A DNA stretch of 64,000 nucleotides from NCBI RefSeq assembly GCF_023273895.1, contig NZ_CP096883.1, forward strand, positions 1,984,001-2,048,000, written 5' to 3'. The position numbers and the translations under genes are program-made. Positions within the stretch are counted from its first letter, which is position 1, and each line of letters begins with the position of its first letter. Below, in pieces: positions 9,190 to 19,101 of the stretch. The notes below the pieces were generated by a model. It had not been told where the DNA came from and searched no databases. It worked only from the letters and a program-made list of their open reading frames with translations. The DNA is from Sphingobacterium sp. PCS056. GTDB taxonomy: Bacteria > Bacteroidota > Bacteroidia > Sphingobacteriales > Sphingobacteriaceae.

Positions 9190-9377
9190 GATAATTTATC
9201 TTATCGTTCTACATTTATACATCATTATAAATCTAGAAAGGTCTTGGTTGAAACTGTAACCAGTAGTTGACAAGAGAATAATCACTTTAGCTTTCTATGT
9301 AACCATTGCTTAATACTGATTTTTTATAAAAAAAAATCGATAGAAATAATATCTAATTACATCTAAATTATAACCAA

Positions 9378-12300
9378 ATGAGAAGCAGTTTCAAAATTGA
9401 GTTTGAACATGTTTTAAAAAAGTACTTGTTGCTGGTCGTGATATCCATCTACAGTACTGTTCAATTGTATGCTCAAACAACATTAAGCGGAAGAGTCCAT
9501 GATGAGAAAGGATCACCCGTTGAAGGAGTTACCATTCAGGTAAAAGGAAAATCCGCTGTAACAAAAACAAATGCTGAAGGAAATTTTACGATCACAGGCG
9601 CACCTGTAGATCTATTGGTGGTTTCAAGCGTGGGTTATGAGTCACAAGAAATAGCTGTGAGAAGTCAAACACGATTTAACATTATTTTAGTACCTAAAAT
9701 TGATGTCATGGATGAGGTGGTTGTCGTCGGCTATGGAACCATGAAAAAAAAGGATCTAACTGGAGCTATTGCGAGTATTGGGGAAAAAGAATTAAAGGCA
9801 ATGCCTGTAAAAGATGCTTTACAAGCCATGCAGGGTAAAGTGGCAGGTGTTGATATTACTTCTAATCAAAGACCTGGCACAACTGGTAGTATTCAAATCC
9901 GAGGTGTTCGTTCATTAAGTGCAAATCAAAGTCCATTATATGTGGTGGATGGTATGGTGTTGCAGGCAAGTGGTATTGACAATATCAACCCAAGCGATAT
10001 TGAATCCATTGATGTCTTAAAGGATGCCTCTTCAACAGCGGTATATGGAGCTCGTGGTGCGAATGGTGTGGTGCTAGTGACGACAAAACAAGGAAAAAAA
10101 GGCAGACTGACATTAAACTATGCAGGAACGGCTACTTTGGAAAAAATGTATGATGTCACCGAGTATATGAATGCAGCAGAATGGTTAGATTATGCACGTT
10201 TGGCAAAAAACAAAACGACGACTCCTGATTATAGCAAGGATTTTTCTTTATGGGGTTCTGTCGCGGCCTCATGGCAAAATATTGCCAAAGGATGGACCAA
10301 TAATAATACGGTATGGAATCCGGACCTCGTTGGAAACTACGATTGGGCTGATGCGGGTAGAAAAAATGCCTTGTCCACAGAACATACGTTAAGTATTGCT
10401 GGTGGTGGAGAAAATTCTAGGGGTTATGGATCTTTTGGTTATTTGAAACAGGATGCCACTCAGCCGGGACAAAAATTTGATCGGTATACGTCTAAAGTAA
10501 GTTTTGAAGCGACTCCGACCAAGTGGTTTACGATGGGCGCATCCATCAATACATTTTTCTCTGATCAAGATTATGGGTATAACTTTTCAAAATCTGTGAC
10601 AGGAGCGGGGGACTACTACAGTGCTCTACGTGGCATGTTACCTTGGACAGTACCCTATGATGAGAATGGTAAATATCTGCGTAATCCTGCTGCAGGTGAT
10701 ATTAATATCATTAATCCAATTAACGAATTAGAATATAATACTAATCAGCGACAAACTTTTGGAGCTAATGGAAGTTTCTTCGGTCAACTTGATCTCGGTC
10801 AGATCTATGCTCCATTAAAAGGATTACGCTACAGGATGCAATTTGGTCCCGAGTTTCGCTATTATCGTCTTGGTTTGGCCAATGCTGCAGATGGAATAAA
10901 CGGTGATGGCAATAATGCGGTTACTTATTCTACTAACCGGAATCTGGCTTGGACATTAGATAATTTAATTTATTATGACCGTGATTTTGGAACGGATCAT
11001 CACTTGGGCGTTACTTTATTGCAATCCTCCACGGCTCGCAATACTGAAAATTCAAATATGAAAGCTACAGATGTATATAGTGCAGAAGAATTGTGGTACA
11101 ATATATCTTCTGGAGGTTTTATTGGGTCATATGGTACTGGCTTATCGGAAGAGCAGATGAATTCTTATATGGCTCGTCTGAATTATTCTTATAAAGACCG
11201 CTATATGTTAAGCGCATTTGTTCGTTGGGATGGCGCATCTGTCTTGGCTCCAGGCCATCAGTGGCAATCCTTTCCTTCAGTTGCAGCTTCATGGCGTATC
11301 GATCAAGAGCAGTTTATGAAGGATGTCTCTTTTGTCAACACGTTAAAAGTACGTTTGGGAATTGGTGTTGTGGGAAACTCCGCAATAGGTCCTTACCAGA
11401 CAAAAGGTTTATTAACTCAGAATTTTTATAATTGGAGTTCGACAAACTCTACCCCAGGATATATTGCTTCGGATCCATCAGCAGCTAATCCTCAGAAAAT
11501 GGCGAATCCAGAGCTAGGATGGGAGCGTACCACACAATATAATCTAGGCTTAGATTATGGTTTCTTCCAAAATCGGATTAGTGGAGCATTTGACATCTAT
11601 AAGACAAAAACAAACGATTTATTGCAAGTCATGAGTATACCTTCCATTTTGGGATATACGACAACTTTTGCGAATGTTGGTAAAACTGAGGGTTGGGGTA
11701 TCGATCTACAGGTTAATACGGTGAATATTAAAAAAGAAAATTTTCAATGGATGACATCGATTACCTGGTCCAAGGATAAAAACAAAGTGGTGGAATTGGC
11801 CAATGGAAGAAGCGAAGATCTTAATAATAATTGGATCGTGGGACAAGAGATTTCAGTACCCTATGATCTCGTATATGATGGGATTTGGAAGACGGATCAA
11901 GAGGAAGAGGCTAAAAAGTATGGTGCAAAACCGGGACAAATTCGGGTGAAGGATCTAAGTGGCCCAGATGGTGTGCCAGATGGTAAAATCGATCGTAATT
12001 ATGATCGTCAGGTTTTAGGATCTTATCGTCCCAAATGGTCTGGTGGAATCTCCAATACCTTCAATTACAAAAACTTTGAATTGTCATTCTTTATTTATTC
12101 ACGTTGGGGGCAGACCATCAACGCAGGAGCAGAAACATTGGGAGGACGTTTCATGATGCGAAAACTCGATTATTTTATTCCTCAAATCAATGAAGATGCT
12201 GAATATTATCAACCCGGTATCAATGGTGAGGCTGCAGATCCGAACAATTCGTCCATGAACTACCGCGATGGCTCATTTGTCAAATTGAGAAATATAAGTT

Positions 12301-12506
12301 TTGGTTATAATTTCCCAGCTGAAAAATTGAAAAAATTAGGGATCAGTAATTTTAAGGTGTATGGTCAAGTGATGAATCCAGCCATGTTATATTCAAAAAT
12401 TGATTTTTTAGATCCTGATTTATCGACGTACAATAACAATACGGTGCAGGCTGGATCTGCTATTACCACAAGAGGAGCAGTAATAGGTGTTAATATTGGC
12501 TTCTGA
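9378..12506 (+). CDS. SusC-type TonB-dependent outer-membrane transporter (pectin locus)
   Basis: A 1042-residue SusC family receptor. After a signal peptide (cleaved near LYAQ, residue 33) come a carboxypeptidase-like beta-sandwich (about 35-110), a TonB box region (DEVVVVGYGT, about 113-122), a plug domain (about 125-230, with LYVVDGM and the VLKDASSTAVYGARGANGV signature) and a 22-stranded barrel ending in aromatic-rich strands with a terminal Phe. It imports oligosaccharides through the outer membrane with energy from TonB-ExbBD. It pairs with the SusD lipoprotein that follows by 37 bp. The substrate is inferred from the flanking enzymes to be RG-I fragments. Confidence 0.95.
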   Translation: MRSSFKIEFEHVLKKYLLLVVISIYSTVQLYAQTTLSGRVHDEKGSPVEGVTIQVKGKSAVTKTNAEGNFTITGAPVDLLVVSSVGYESQEIAVRSQTRFNIILVPKIDVMDEVVVVGYGTMKKKDLTGAIASIGEKELKAMPVKDALQAMQGKVAGVDITSNQRPGTTGSIQIRGVRSLSANQSPLYVVDGMVLQASGIDNINPSDIESIDVLKDASSTAVYGARGANGVVLVTTKQGKKGRLTLNYAGTATLEKMYDVTEYMNAAEWLDYARLAKNKTTTPDYSKDFSLWGSVAASWQNIAKGWTNNNTVWNPDLVGNYDWADAGRKNALSTEHTLSIAGGGENSRGYGSFGYLKQDATQPGQKFDRYTSKVSFEATPTKWFTMGASINTFFSDQDYGYNFSKSVTGAGDYYSALRGMLPWTVPYDENGKYLRNPAAGDINIINPINELEYNTNQRQTFGANGSFFGQLDLGQIYAPLKGLRYRMQFGPEFRYYRLGLANAADGINGDGNNAVTYSTNRNLAWTLDNLIYYDRDFGTDHHLGVTLLQSSTARNTENSNMKATDVYSAEELWYNISSGGFIGSYGTGLSEEQMNSYMARLNYSYKDRYMLSAFVRWDGASVLAPGHQWQSFPSVAASWRIDQEQFMKDVSFVNTLKVRLGIGVVGNSAIGPYQTKGLLTQNFYNWSSTNSTPGYIASDPSAANPQKMANPELGWERTTQYNLGLDYGFFQNRISGAFDIYKTKTNDLLQVMSIPSILGYTTTFANVGKTEGWGIDLQVNTVNIKKENFQWMTSITWSKDKNKVVELANGRSEDLNNNWIVGQEISVPYDLVYDGIWKTDQEEEAKKYGAKPGQIRVKDLSGPDGVPDGKIDRNYDRQVLGSYRPKWSGGISNTFNYKNFELSFFIYSRWGQTINAGAETLGGRFMMRKLDYFIPQINEDAEYYQPGINGEAADPNNSSMNYRDGSFVKLRNISFGYNFPAEKLKKLGISNFKVYGQVMNPAMLYSKIDFLDPDLSTYNNNTVQAGSAITTRGAVIGVNIGF

Positions 12507-12543
12507 TGATATGAAAGTATTACATTTTATAGAAAAAAAGAAA

Positions 12544-14616
12544 ATGAAAAATTATAAGATATTACTTGCTTCCCTGTTGGGAGCTGCTGGATTATTCGTT
12601 TTGAATAGCTGCAGTAAGAAATTTCTGAATGAAGAACAGATCACTATTCCAGATACGGATTATTTTAAGACCGAAAAAGGACTTGATGATTTGTCCATTG
12701 GTGTTTATTCTAAACTGAAGTTTAAGTTTAATTATACATGGGCTATGGGACTTTTTAATTTGGGTGTTGACGAATTTACAGATGCCAACAATCCCTCGCC
12801 AAGTTTCAATAGTTATAGTATGGATCTGAATCCTGCGGAATCAACTTATGGAGGAAGTAATATTGCTCCTGTCTTTGACAATATGTACAGTGGCATTGAA
12901 TCTGCCAATACGTTGATTCAAAATGTTCCACTTTATTACGATAAGTCCAGTTCTAACTATAATACGCGTTTGGGAGAAGGTTATTTTATGCGTGGTTATT
13001 TTTATTTACAATTGCTTGTACAGTTTGGTGCTGTTCCGTTAAAATTGACACCATCTCAGGGAGTTCAAACTTTTTTCAAACGTGCTACAGAAGAAGAGTG
13101 TTTTTTACAAATTGTTTCAGATTTGAAACAAGCGTATGATTTACTACCGCCATCTGCGACTGAATTTGGTCGTGTGACCAAATGGGCTGCGGCGCATTAC
13201 TTATCAAAAGCACAATTAACACGTGCTAGCGAATTATATGCGGGTTGGAATGCTTCATTTGTTGCTGCTGATTTGGATGCGGTTATCAAGTACAGTTCAG
13301 AGGTGGTTAATGCACATCCTTTAGTAGATGATTATGTCAAACTTTGGGATTATCAGAGGGCAAATGGCGCCAATGAGAAAGTTTCAGAGGTGGTGTTGTC
13401 TGCACAGTTTTCGGACGATCAGGCGACTTGGGGTCGATATGGTAATCAAATGCATCTGTACTATCCTGCTGTTTATCAGGATTTAGCTGGGACATCTCGT
13501 GATATATCTGGTGGACGTGAGTTTTCTTATGCCCGAGCTACAAACTACACCATGGATGTATTTGACCGTGTAAACGATTCGCGTTTTTGGAAATCGTTTA
13601 TCACCATGTATGGTAGTAACAACACCAATGGAGCTCCATCGTGGAACGCTAATAATGCCGCTTTAGGTCCAGCAGGAACTGTGGCAGGAACTAAAAGATT
13701 TAAAGGTGGAGAATTGGCGATTAAATATATTGTCAATAACGCAGGGGATGGGCGTTATAAGGCTGTTGCTAGTGATGCAACAGGAGTATTAAAAAATGGT
13801 GTGATGCAAAATACGCATACTTTTGTTCGCTATTTTGAGGGGCAGCCTCAGGCATGGGTAGGTGTTCATGGTAATAATGGGTATTTTGGGGTGCAGTCCA
13901 GATCGGTCGCCTTATCTAAATTTAGAGATGGCTATCGGATAAATATTGCATCACAATTTGGAACCCGTGATGCGATCATGGCGCGCTCGGCAGAAGATGT
14001 ATTGATGGTGGCTGAAGCTTATATCCGTAAAGAGGATTATGCTAATGCAATCCAATGGATAAATAAACTTCGAGCTCGAGCTGGCTATAAAGCTGGTGAA
14101 GATCGTGCGAAAAATGTAGATGGTGGACAAGCATACAAAAATAATTCATATGCAGTTGGAAAAGGAGGTGGTTTTTCTGCTGATGGAGCAATTTATTGGG
14201 AGAGAAACTCCTATTATGAATCGAATAATGATATGGCTGTATCAACAAGTGAAACAGCTTCTAACCTATTGATTAATTCGGTGAATGATATTTATAATTC
14301 TGTTGTTGATAAGCCTATATATGAAAAGATTGGAGCGACCTCCAATGCACAAAAAATGATGAGTTTTTTACTCAATGAACGCACGCGTGAGCTTTGTGGT
14401 GAACTTTATCGTTGGGAGGATCTGGCTCGTACCAAAACATTGGAATCTCGATGGAAAGCATTTAACGACGGTTTTGTGAGAGGCAATACGGCTTTCAATC
14501 CTAGTACCCATTACTATAGACCTATTCCGCAATCATTTTTGGATGCAATTACCAATGAGTCAGGAGCTGCACTTTCACCTGCTGAAAAACAAGCTATGCA
14601 AAACCCTGGATATTAA
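12544..14616 (+). CDS. SusD/RagB-type surface glycan-binding lipoprotein (pectin locus)
   Basis: The start at 12544 was chosen because it gives a normal lipoprotein signal (MKNYKILLASLLGAAG, lipobox LNSC) and avoids overlap with susC; the frame stays open upstream to 12487. The mature protein shows SusD features: the early FLNEEQ segment, TPR-like helices (GYFMRGYFYLQLL), MARSAEDVLMVAEAYIR, and a C-terminal RTRELCGELYRWEDLARTK followed by YRPIPQSF. SusD proteins cap the SusC barrel at the cell surface and bind the oligosaccharide. Its length (about 690 residues) is above the usual 500-600, with extra loops in the middle. A terminator follows the stop. Confidence 0.94.
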   Translation: MKNYKILLASLLGAAGLFVLNSCSKKFLNEEQITIPDTDYFKTEKGLDDLSIGVYSKLKFKFNYTWAMGLFNLGVDEFTDANNPSPSFNSYSMDLNPAESTYGGSNIAPVFDNMYSGIESANTLIQNVPLYYDKSSSNYNTRLGEGYFMRGYFYLQLLVQFGAVPLKLTPSQGVQTFFKRATEEECFLQIVSDLKQAYDLLPPSATEFGRVTKWAAAHYLSKAQLTRASELYAGWNASFVAADLDAVIKYSSEVVNAHPLVDDYVKLWDYQRANGANEKVSEVVLSAQFSDDQATWGRYGNQMHLYYPAVYQDLAGTSRDISGGREFSYARATNYTMDVFDRVNDSRFWKSFITMYGSNNTNGAPSWNANNAALGPAGTVAGTKRFKGGELAIKYIVNNAGDGRYKAVASDATGVLKNGVMQNTHTFVRYFEGQPQAWVGVHGNNGYFGVQSRSVALSKFRDGYRINIASQFGTRDAIMARSAEDVLMVAEAYIRKEDYANAIQWINKLRARAGYKAGEDRAKNVDGGQAYKNNSYAVGKGGGFSADGAIYWERNSYYESNNDMAVSTSETASNLLINSVNDIYNSVVDKPIYEKIGATSNAQKMMSFLLNERTRELCGELYRWEDLARTKTLESRWKAFNDGFVRGNTAFNPSTHYYRPIPQSFLDAITNESGAALSPAEKQAMQNPGY

Positions 14617-14631
14617 TAGTGACTATAATCA

Positions 14632-14668
14632 AGAGACCTATCGATATCAAGATAGGTCTCTTTGTTTT
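14632..14668 (+). terminator. Intrinsic terminator after susD
   Basis: AGAGACCTATC pairs perfectly with GATAGGTCTCT around an eight-base loop, followed by TTGTTTTC. It separates the susCD unit from the regulator gene. Confidence 0.85.
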
Positions 14669-14711
14669 CACCTTTTAAGGTCTAGAGGTATCGTATAGTA
14701 TCTACTTTTTA

Positions 14712-14738
14712 AGATTTAAGATATATTCTTTTAAATCT
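14712..14738. promoter_or_regulatory. Inverted repeat upstream of the GntR-type regulator, possible autoregulatory site
   Basis: AGATTTAA (14712-14719) and TTAAATCT (14731-14738) form an interrupted palindrome about 45 bp before the regulator start. GntR-family proteins often bind such sites near their own gene, but the repeat is AT-rich and could be chance. Confidence 0.25.
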
Positions 14739-14781
14739 GTGCTCATTAATCGTTATTTTAGGCATTAATCTTAATTATAAA

Positions 14782-15819
14782 ATGACCAATTCAACCTCTC
14801 AATTTTTAAAGACACTTGAAATTAGTGATTTTTCAGCTACTCCCAAATATCTACAACTTGCGAATACCATCATTGATGCGGTAAAGAATGAGGTACTCAA
14901 GAAGCATGAAATGCTACCATCCATCAATGAATGTAGTGCTTATCTTGAAATATCTAGAGATACGGTTGAAAAAGCGTATCGCTATTTAAAAAAGAATGAA
15001 ATTATTGCATCTAATCCTGGGAAAGGATATTATGTCAATAAAATTGATGTTCAATCCAAATGTAAAATTGCATTATTCTTAAACAAACTCAGTGTTCATA
15101 AAAAAATAGTTTATGATTCATTTGCCAGAGAGCTTGGCGACTTCGCCAATTTGGATTTGTTTGTGTACAATTCAGACCTTTCGTATTTGAAGAATTTGTT
15201 AGCAAATCTGACTAAGACCTATGACTATTATGTGCTTTTTCCACATTTTAAAGAAGGACGAGATAAAGCTCCAGAAATTATCCGTCGGATTCCAACGGAT
15301 AAATTGATGTTATTAGGGAAATTTATCGATGATGTCCCTGGAGACTTTCCCGCTGTTTACGAAAATTATGAGCAAGATATTTACCTAGCATTGGAAGAGG
15401 CGAATGAAGCCTTGAGTAAATATAAGATGCTGAAATTGGTATTCCCGGATTATAGTGATTTTCCAAAAGCCATTATAAAAGGTTTCTATAAATTTTGCCA
15501 GCAATATGCTTTTGAACATGAATTGGTATCCGAACTCAATAAAGAAAAAATAACAGTGGGTACCTGTTACATCAATATCATTGAAGATGACTTGGTCAAA
15601 TTACTGAATAAAGTATTACAAAAAAAGCTCATCATTGGCGAAGATGTAGGTATCATTTCCTATAATGAAACTCCGCTAAAGAAATTTATATTAAATGGTA
15701 TCACGACAATATCTACGGATTTTGAAATGATGGGAAGAATGGCGGCAGATCTGATTAAGAATAAATCAAAGGAAAGGGTGGAAGTACCTTTTCATATTAA
15801 AATAAGGGCATCTATCTAA
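14782..15819 (+). CDS. GntR-family transcriptional regulator with sugar-binding-type effector domain
   Basis: Residues about 20-90 form a winged helix-turn-helix of the GntR type (KYLQLANTIIDAVKNEV, LPSINECSAYLEISRDTVEK, then NPGKGYYV). The rest (about 95-345) resembles a periplasmic-binding-protein/LacI-type effector domain, with a late GITTISTDFEMMGRMAADLI segment typical of that fold. No signal peptide is present. The regulator stands directly after the pectin locus and probably senses a sugar, perhaps rhamnose or a related intermediate, but the ligand is inferred only from position. The gene has its own promoter region after the susD terminator and ends at a terminator shared with the convergent gene. 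Confidence 0.85.
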   Translation: MTNSTSQFLKTLEISDFSATPKYLQLANTIIDAVKNEVLKKHEMLPSINECSAYLEISRDTVEKAYRYLKKNEIIASNPGKGYYVNKIDVQSKCKIALFLNKLSVHKKIVYDSFARELGDFANLDLFVYNSDLSYLKNLLANLTKTYDYYVLFPHFKEGRDKAPEIIRRIPTDKLMLLGKFIDDVPGDFPAVYENYEQDIYLALEEANEALSKYKMLKLVFPDYSDFPKAIIKGFYKFCQQYAFEHELVSELNKEKITVGTCYINIIEDDLVKLLNKVLQKKLIIGEDVGIISYNETPLKKFILNGITTISTDFEMMGRMAADLIKNKSKERVEVPFHIKIRASI

Positions 15820-15835
15820 GTTAACCCTTTTTTTA

Positions 15836-15867
15836 AAAAAAAGCCATGATGGATATCATGGCTTTTT
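15836..15867. terminator. Bidirectional terminator between the GntR and DUF4136 genes
   Basis: AAAAAGCCATGAT pairs with ATCATGGCTTTTT around GGAT. A and T runs flank the stem, so it works for both converging genes. Confidence 0.85.
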
Positions 15868-15885
15868 AATATGATGATCATCCTC

Positions 15886-16446
15886 TTATTTTTTTGAAGA
15901 GGTCGGGTATTGTTTGAATATTCCTTTCACGACTTTAGCAATATTCGTCGTTGCCTTTTCAGGACTATTCACTTCACCTGAGCCACGTGCTTGCCATACG
16001 ACTTTATTTGTTTTACGATCTACGGCTTCTACGATTAAGTGAGCATAGCGGTAGCGCTCTTTAGCAACAGGGTAGCTCGCATATCCGTAGTAAGGTGAAA
16101 ACCAAGGTCTGTACCAGTTCCAAGGACCACCCCACGCGTAAGAAGTACCGTATACCAAACGGCTTTTGTTATTGACAATTGTTATATAGCGAAACAACAA
16201 ATCTGGATTGTCCTTACTGTAGGTAAGTCCTTTTGCATTTAGTTCGCTATTACTTGCATCTAAAATATTTGTGCGGGCAATATCATTATCAAAATATGAC
16301 TTTGATAGTGAGTCTACAGGTGGTAGCCACCCATAAGTACGATATTGTGAGAAGTCAATTTTCTCATCGCGCATCGTATTGTATTGATAAGAGGCGCAAG
16401 AAGCAAGAATTAGACTTGCAAATAAGAAATAAATTATTTTTTTCAT
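15886..16446 (-). CDS. DUF4136 domain lipoprotein
   Basis: A lipoprotein of about 186 residues with signal MKKIIYFLFASLILASC and lipobox LASC, followed by a DUF4136-like domain: KIDFSQYRTYGW near the start, a long Trp/Tyr-rich stretch (about 115-135) and VEAVDRKTNKVVWQARGSGEV near the end. DUF4136 proteins are common in Bacteroidota and Proteobacteria, anchored to a membrane, with no established biochemical role. The ATG at 16446 was chosen; the frame extends two codons to a TTG that is less likely. The gene lies 67 bp from nadE on the same strand and could be read from the same transcript. Confidence 0.8.
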   Translation of the reverse strand: MKKIIYFLFASLILASCASYQYNTMRDEKIDFSQYRTYGWLPPVDSLSKSYFDNDIARTNILDASNSELNAKGLTYSKDNPDLLFRYITIVNNKSRLVYGTSYAWGGPWNWYRPWFSPYYGYASYPVAKERYRYAHLIVEAVDRKTNKVVWQARGSGEVNSPEKATTNIAKVVKGIFKQYPTSSKK

Positions 16447-16519
16447 GACCAATAGGGTTAATTTTCTTTTAATTAGACAAATAGATCTATTAAAGGTTTA
16501 ATAAAATGTTTAAAAAAAA

Positions 16520-18160
16520 TTATTGATAAACAGCAACCAGTGGCATAGAACGACCAGGACCAAAAGCTTTAGGACTTATACGCAAAATGGGAGGGGCTTG
16601 AAACCGTTTAAATTCTGCATTATTGACCAATTTGGTGATTCTTTCTACTGTACTTTCATCAAATCCCAATGCGATTATTTCTTCCTTTGATTTCTGTTTC
16701 TCAATGTATTGAAAGAGTATTTGATCGAGTAAATCATAGGGCGGCAATGAGTCTGAATCTTTTTGGTCAGGTCTCAGTTCTGCAGATGGCGCTTTATCGA
16801 TTGTATTGACAGGAATTATTTCTTGATTGCGATTGATATAACGCGCAAGTTCATAGGCTTTAGATTTATATACATCCCCGATGACAGAAATGGATCCCGC
16901 CATATCTCCGTACAAAGTGCCATATCCAACAGCCGCCTCACTTTTATTGGATGTATTCAAAACAATGTGTCCAAATTTATTTGAAATCGCCATCAGCAAT
17001 GTACCTCTTGTTCGGGCCTGAATATTTTCTTCTGCTATACCGGGTTGCTGTCCTTCAAAAAACGGAGCTAAAGTCGTTTCGAAAGCTTGCGTAATATCTT
17101 TGATCGGAATTATATGATGTGCACAATTCGTGTTTTTAACGAGATCTAATGCATCTTGAATGGAGTGGTCAGAAGAATAGATTGATGGAAGTAATATTGC
17201 TAATACATTTTCAGCTCCCAATGCTTCGCAAGCAAGTGCCGCTACTAAAGCAGAATCTAAACCACCAGAAAGACCTAATACCGCTTTCTTAAAACCTGAT
17301 TTACGAAAATAATCGCGAAGTCCTAATAATAGCGCTTCATGGATCAGTGCTATTTCTAGATCTTGAGGTGCGGTATATGTTATCGTCGATTGTATGGTTT
17401 GATTGCTGTAATCTACGATCTGCAAATCTTCTTCAAACTTTTTTAATTCACAACAAATTGCTCCGTTTTCATCCATAGCCAATGATCTTCCATCAAAAAT
17501 GATATCCATATGAGCGCCAACTTGGTTGACATAAATCAGTGGACGTTGAGCTTTGGCTACCTGCGATCTTAAAACGGCAAGTCGATCTTGATAATGGCTA
17601 TATGAAAATGGTGAGGCAGCAATGTTGATCAATAGATCGGGATTTTCTTGGAGTAGCTCCTGCATAGGATCACCTACATATGAATTATTCCCTTGGTCAT
17701 CATCCCACAAGTCTTCACAGATGGTCAATGCTATTTTTGTATTTTTATACGTCAAACAAGTGAATTGACGATTGGGTTCAAAATAACGATATTCATCAAA
17801 AACATCGTAGTCTGGTAAAAGCCCTTTTTTACTGACATGGATAATTTTACCATTTTCCAAACAAACGGCAGCATTATAGAGTGCTTTCCCTTCAGAATCG
17901 GTATTGGGTATAGGAGCTCCGATAATGCATAAAATATCTTGACAATGCGAGGCGATAACAGTTAAAGAATCATGGCAGTTATTTAAAAATGCTGCGTTTT
18001 GCAACAAATCTTTTGCAGGATATCCTCCAATTGCTAATTCCGAAAAAACAATAATCTGAGCTTGTTGTGCTTTTGCCTTTTCAATAGCAGCAATAATTTT
18101 TGAAGTATTGGAACTGAAATTACCGATATGATAGTTTAACTGTGCTAAAGCTATTTTCAT
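16520..18160 (-). CDS. nadE: Glutamine-dependent NAD+ synthetase
   Basis: A 546-residue two-domain enzyme. The N-terminal nitrilase-type glutaminase (about 1-250) shows the Glu-Lys-Cys triad in FSELAIGGYP (Glu41), HVSKKGLLPDYDVFD (about 112) and LTICEDLWDD (Cys about 148). The C-terminal ATP-pyrophosphatase domain has the P-loop LSGGLDSALVAAL near residue 297 and STSKSE-like contacts in NTSNKSEAAVGYGT. It converts nicotinate adenine dinucleotide to NAD+ with ammonia from glutamine, the final step of NAD synthesis. The first codons and upstream region are partly duplicated in degenerate form 1.4 kb away (19541-19620). Confidence 0.97.
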   Translation of the reverse strand: MKIALAQLNYHIGNFSSNTSKIIAAIEKAKAQQAQIIVFSELAIGGYPAKDLLQNAAFLNNCHDSLTVIASHCQDILCIIGAPIPNTDSEGKALYNAAVCLENGKIIHVSKKGLLPDYDVFDEYRYFEPNRQFTCLTYKNTKIALTICEDLWDDDQGNNSYVGDPMQELLQENPDLLINIAASPFSYSHYQDRLAVLRSQVAKAQRPLIYVNQVGAHMDIIFDGRSLAMDENGAICCELKKFEEDLQIVDYSNQTIQSTITYTAPQDLEIALIHEALLLGLRDYFRKSGFKKAVLGLSGGLDSALVAALACEALGAENVLAILLPSIYSSDHSIQDALDLVKNTNCAHHIIPIKDITQAFETTLAPFFEGQQPGIAEENIQARTRGTLLMAISNKFGHIVLNTSNKSEAAVGYGTLYGDMAGSISVIGDVYKSKAYELARYINRNQEIIPVNTIDKAPSAELRPDQKDSDSLPPYDLLDQILFQYIEKQKSKEEIIALGFDESTVERITKLVNNAEFKRFQAPPILRISPKAFGPGRSMPLVAVYQ

Positions 18161-18212
18161 TTTACGATGTTATGTAATGTACTAAAAGAATATGAGAGCA
18201 AGATAAGAAGTT
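18126..18212. repeat. nadE 5' end and upstream region, intact copy of a direct repeat
   Basis: The segment covering the first 12 codons of nadE and about 50 bp upstream recurs in degenerate form at 19541-19620 in the same orientation. Shared blocks include ATATGATAGTTTA, CTATTTT and AATATGAGAG followed by AAGATAA. The two copies flank the secreted-protein gene at 18418. Confidence 0.65.
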
Positions 18213-18369
18213 TTTTTTGCTTCGGATATTTAATTGTAATGATCAATTACCTTTTTAATCTTTTTGTGTTATTAATATTTTGTATGAAAATTTTTACCTC
18301 CCATTAGTTTTATATTAATGTAAAATTCATATTTATGCAAAAAAAATCTTTTTTTTAATTTTAGATTGT

Positions 18370-18377
18370 TATATTTG
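18370..18377 (+). promoter_or_regulatory. Candidate Bacteroidota -7 box TATATTTG
   Basis: TATATTTG matches the TAnnTTTG consensus of the primary Bacteroidota sigma factor and lies 41 bp before the start at 18418. The -33 region is only a run of T. Confidence 0.45.
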
Positions 18378-18417
18378 TTGTTGCTAGCAAATTTTAAAAA
18401 AAATAAATTTTTATATT

Positions 18418-19101
18418 ATGAAAAAGAACATTATTTTAATTTATTTTATCTTGTTGACAGCTTTTACAACATATGCTCAAAGCACAATGCCGCTTGTGCC
18501 TGCTCCAACAGATAAGCCAATATTTAAGTATACTTCACCAGATAATTTTCGAGCAACAAAAATTGTTGAAGCAAAAATAGGAAATGATGGTCGTTGGTAT
18601 TGTTTAGTTAAAATGGAAGCTTTGGGTTACAGAGACGCAAATGGGGGTTCTCTAACCTATATTTCATATCCAGAATTTAGTAATGGACTTTATATAAAAA
18701 ATCCAAATGTAATTGGTGGAACTCCTATGTATTTCAAATGTAATACTGCTGGGTTTTATGACCCGAATACCCCTGGTCAAAACGAAGTATCTTTATATAA
18801 ATCCTATAACCAATATAAACCAACGGGAGAAAATGGTTATTTTATTTGGTTGAAAGCAAATTATTTGTCAAATACGCAGGTTGGGATTGTTGATAATCCT
18901 GGTTCAAACGGTATTCCTCCATTCTATTCGGGAGAAAATGTTTTTGATGTAATTTATAATCTTACATATTTTTATAAAAATGGTTTATTACCACCCAAAA
19001 CTGGTCATTGGTATGTATCAATGGATGCTTTTCCTAACGGTATAGGTGGAGGAAGAGGTCAAAATCTTGTAGTAGAGCTTTTAACAACAAAACCACAGTA
19101 A
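18418..19101 (+). CDS. Secreted protein of unknown function, paralogue A
   Basis: I do not recognise this family. The 227-residue product has a signal peptide (about residues 1-20, ending TYAQ) and no transmembrane segment after it. It aligns along its whole length with the product at 25189-25875. Shared blocks are DNFRATKIVEAK with WYCLVKMEAL in the first third, PNTPGQNEVSLYKSYNQY plus PTGENGYF in the middle, and late Gly/aromatic positions. No catalytic motif is obvious; the Trp/Tyr/Gly content suggests a beta-rich extracellular or periplasmic domain. The gene is AT-rich, stands alone between a direct repeat of the nadE 5' end, and ends in a very long perfect hairpin. Confidence 0.7.
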   Translation: MKKNIILIYFILLTAFTTYAQSTMPLVPAPTDKPIFKYTSPDNFRATKIVEAKIGNDGRWYCLVKMEALGYRDANGGSLTYISYPEFSNGLYIKNPNVIGGTPMYFKCNTAGFYDPNTPGQNEVSLYKSYNQYKPTGENGYFIWLKANYLSNTQVGIVDNPGSNGIPPFYSGENVFDVIYNLTYFYKNGLLPPKTGHWYVSMDAFPNGIGGGRGQNLVVELLTTKPQ

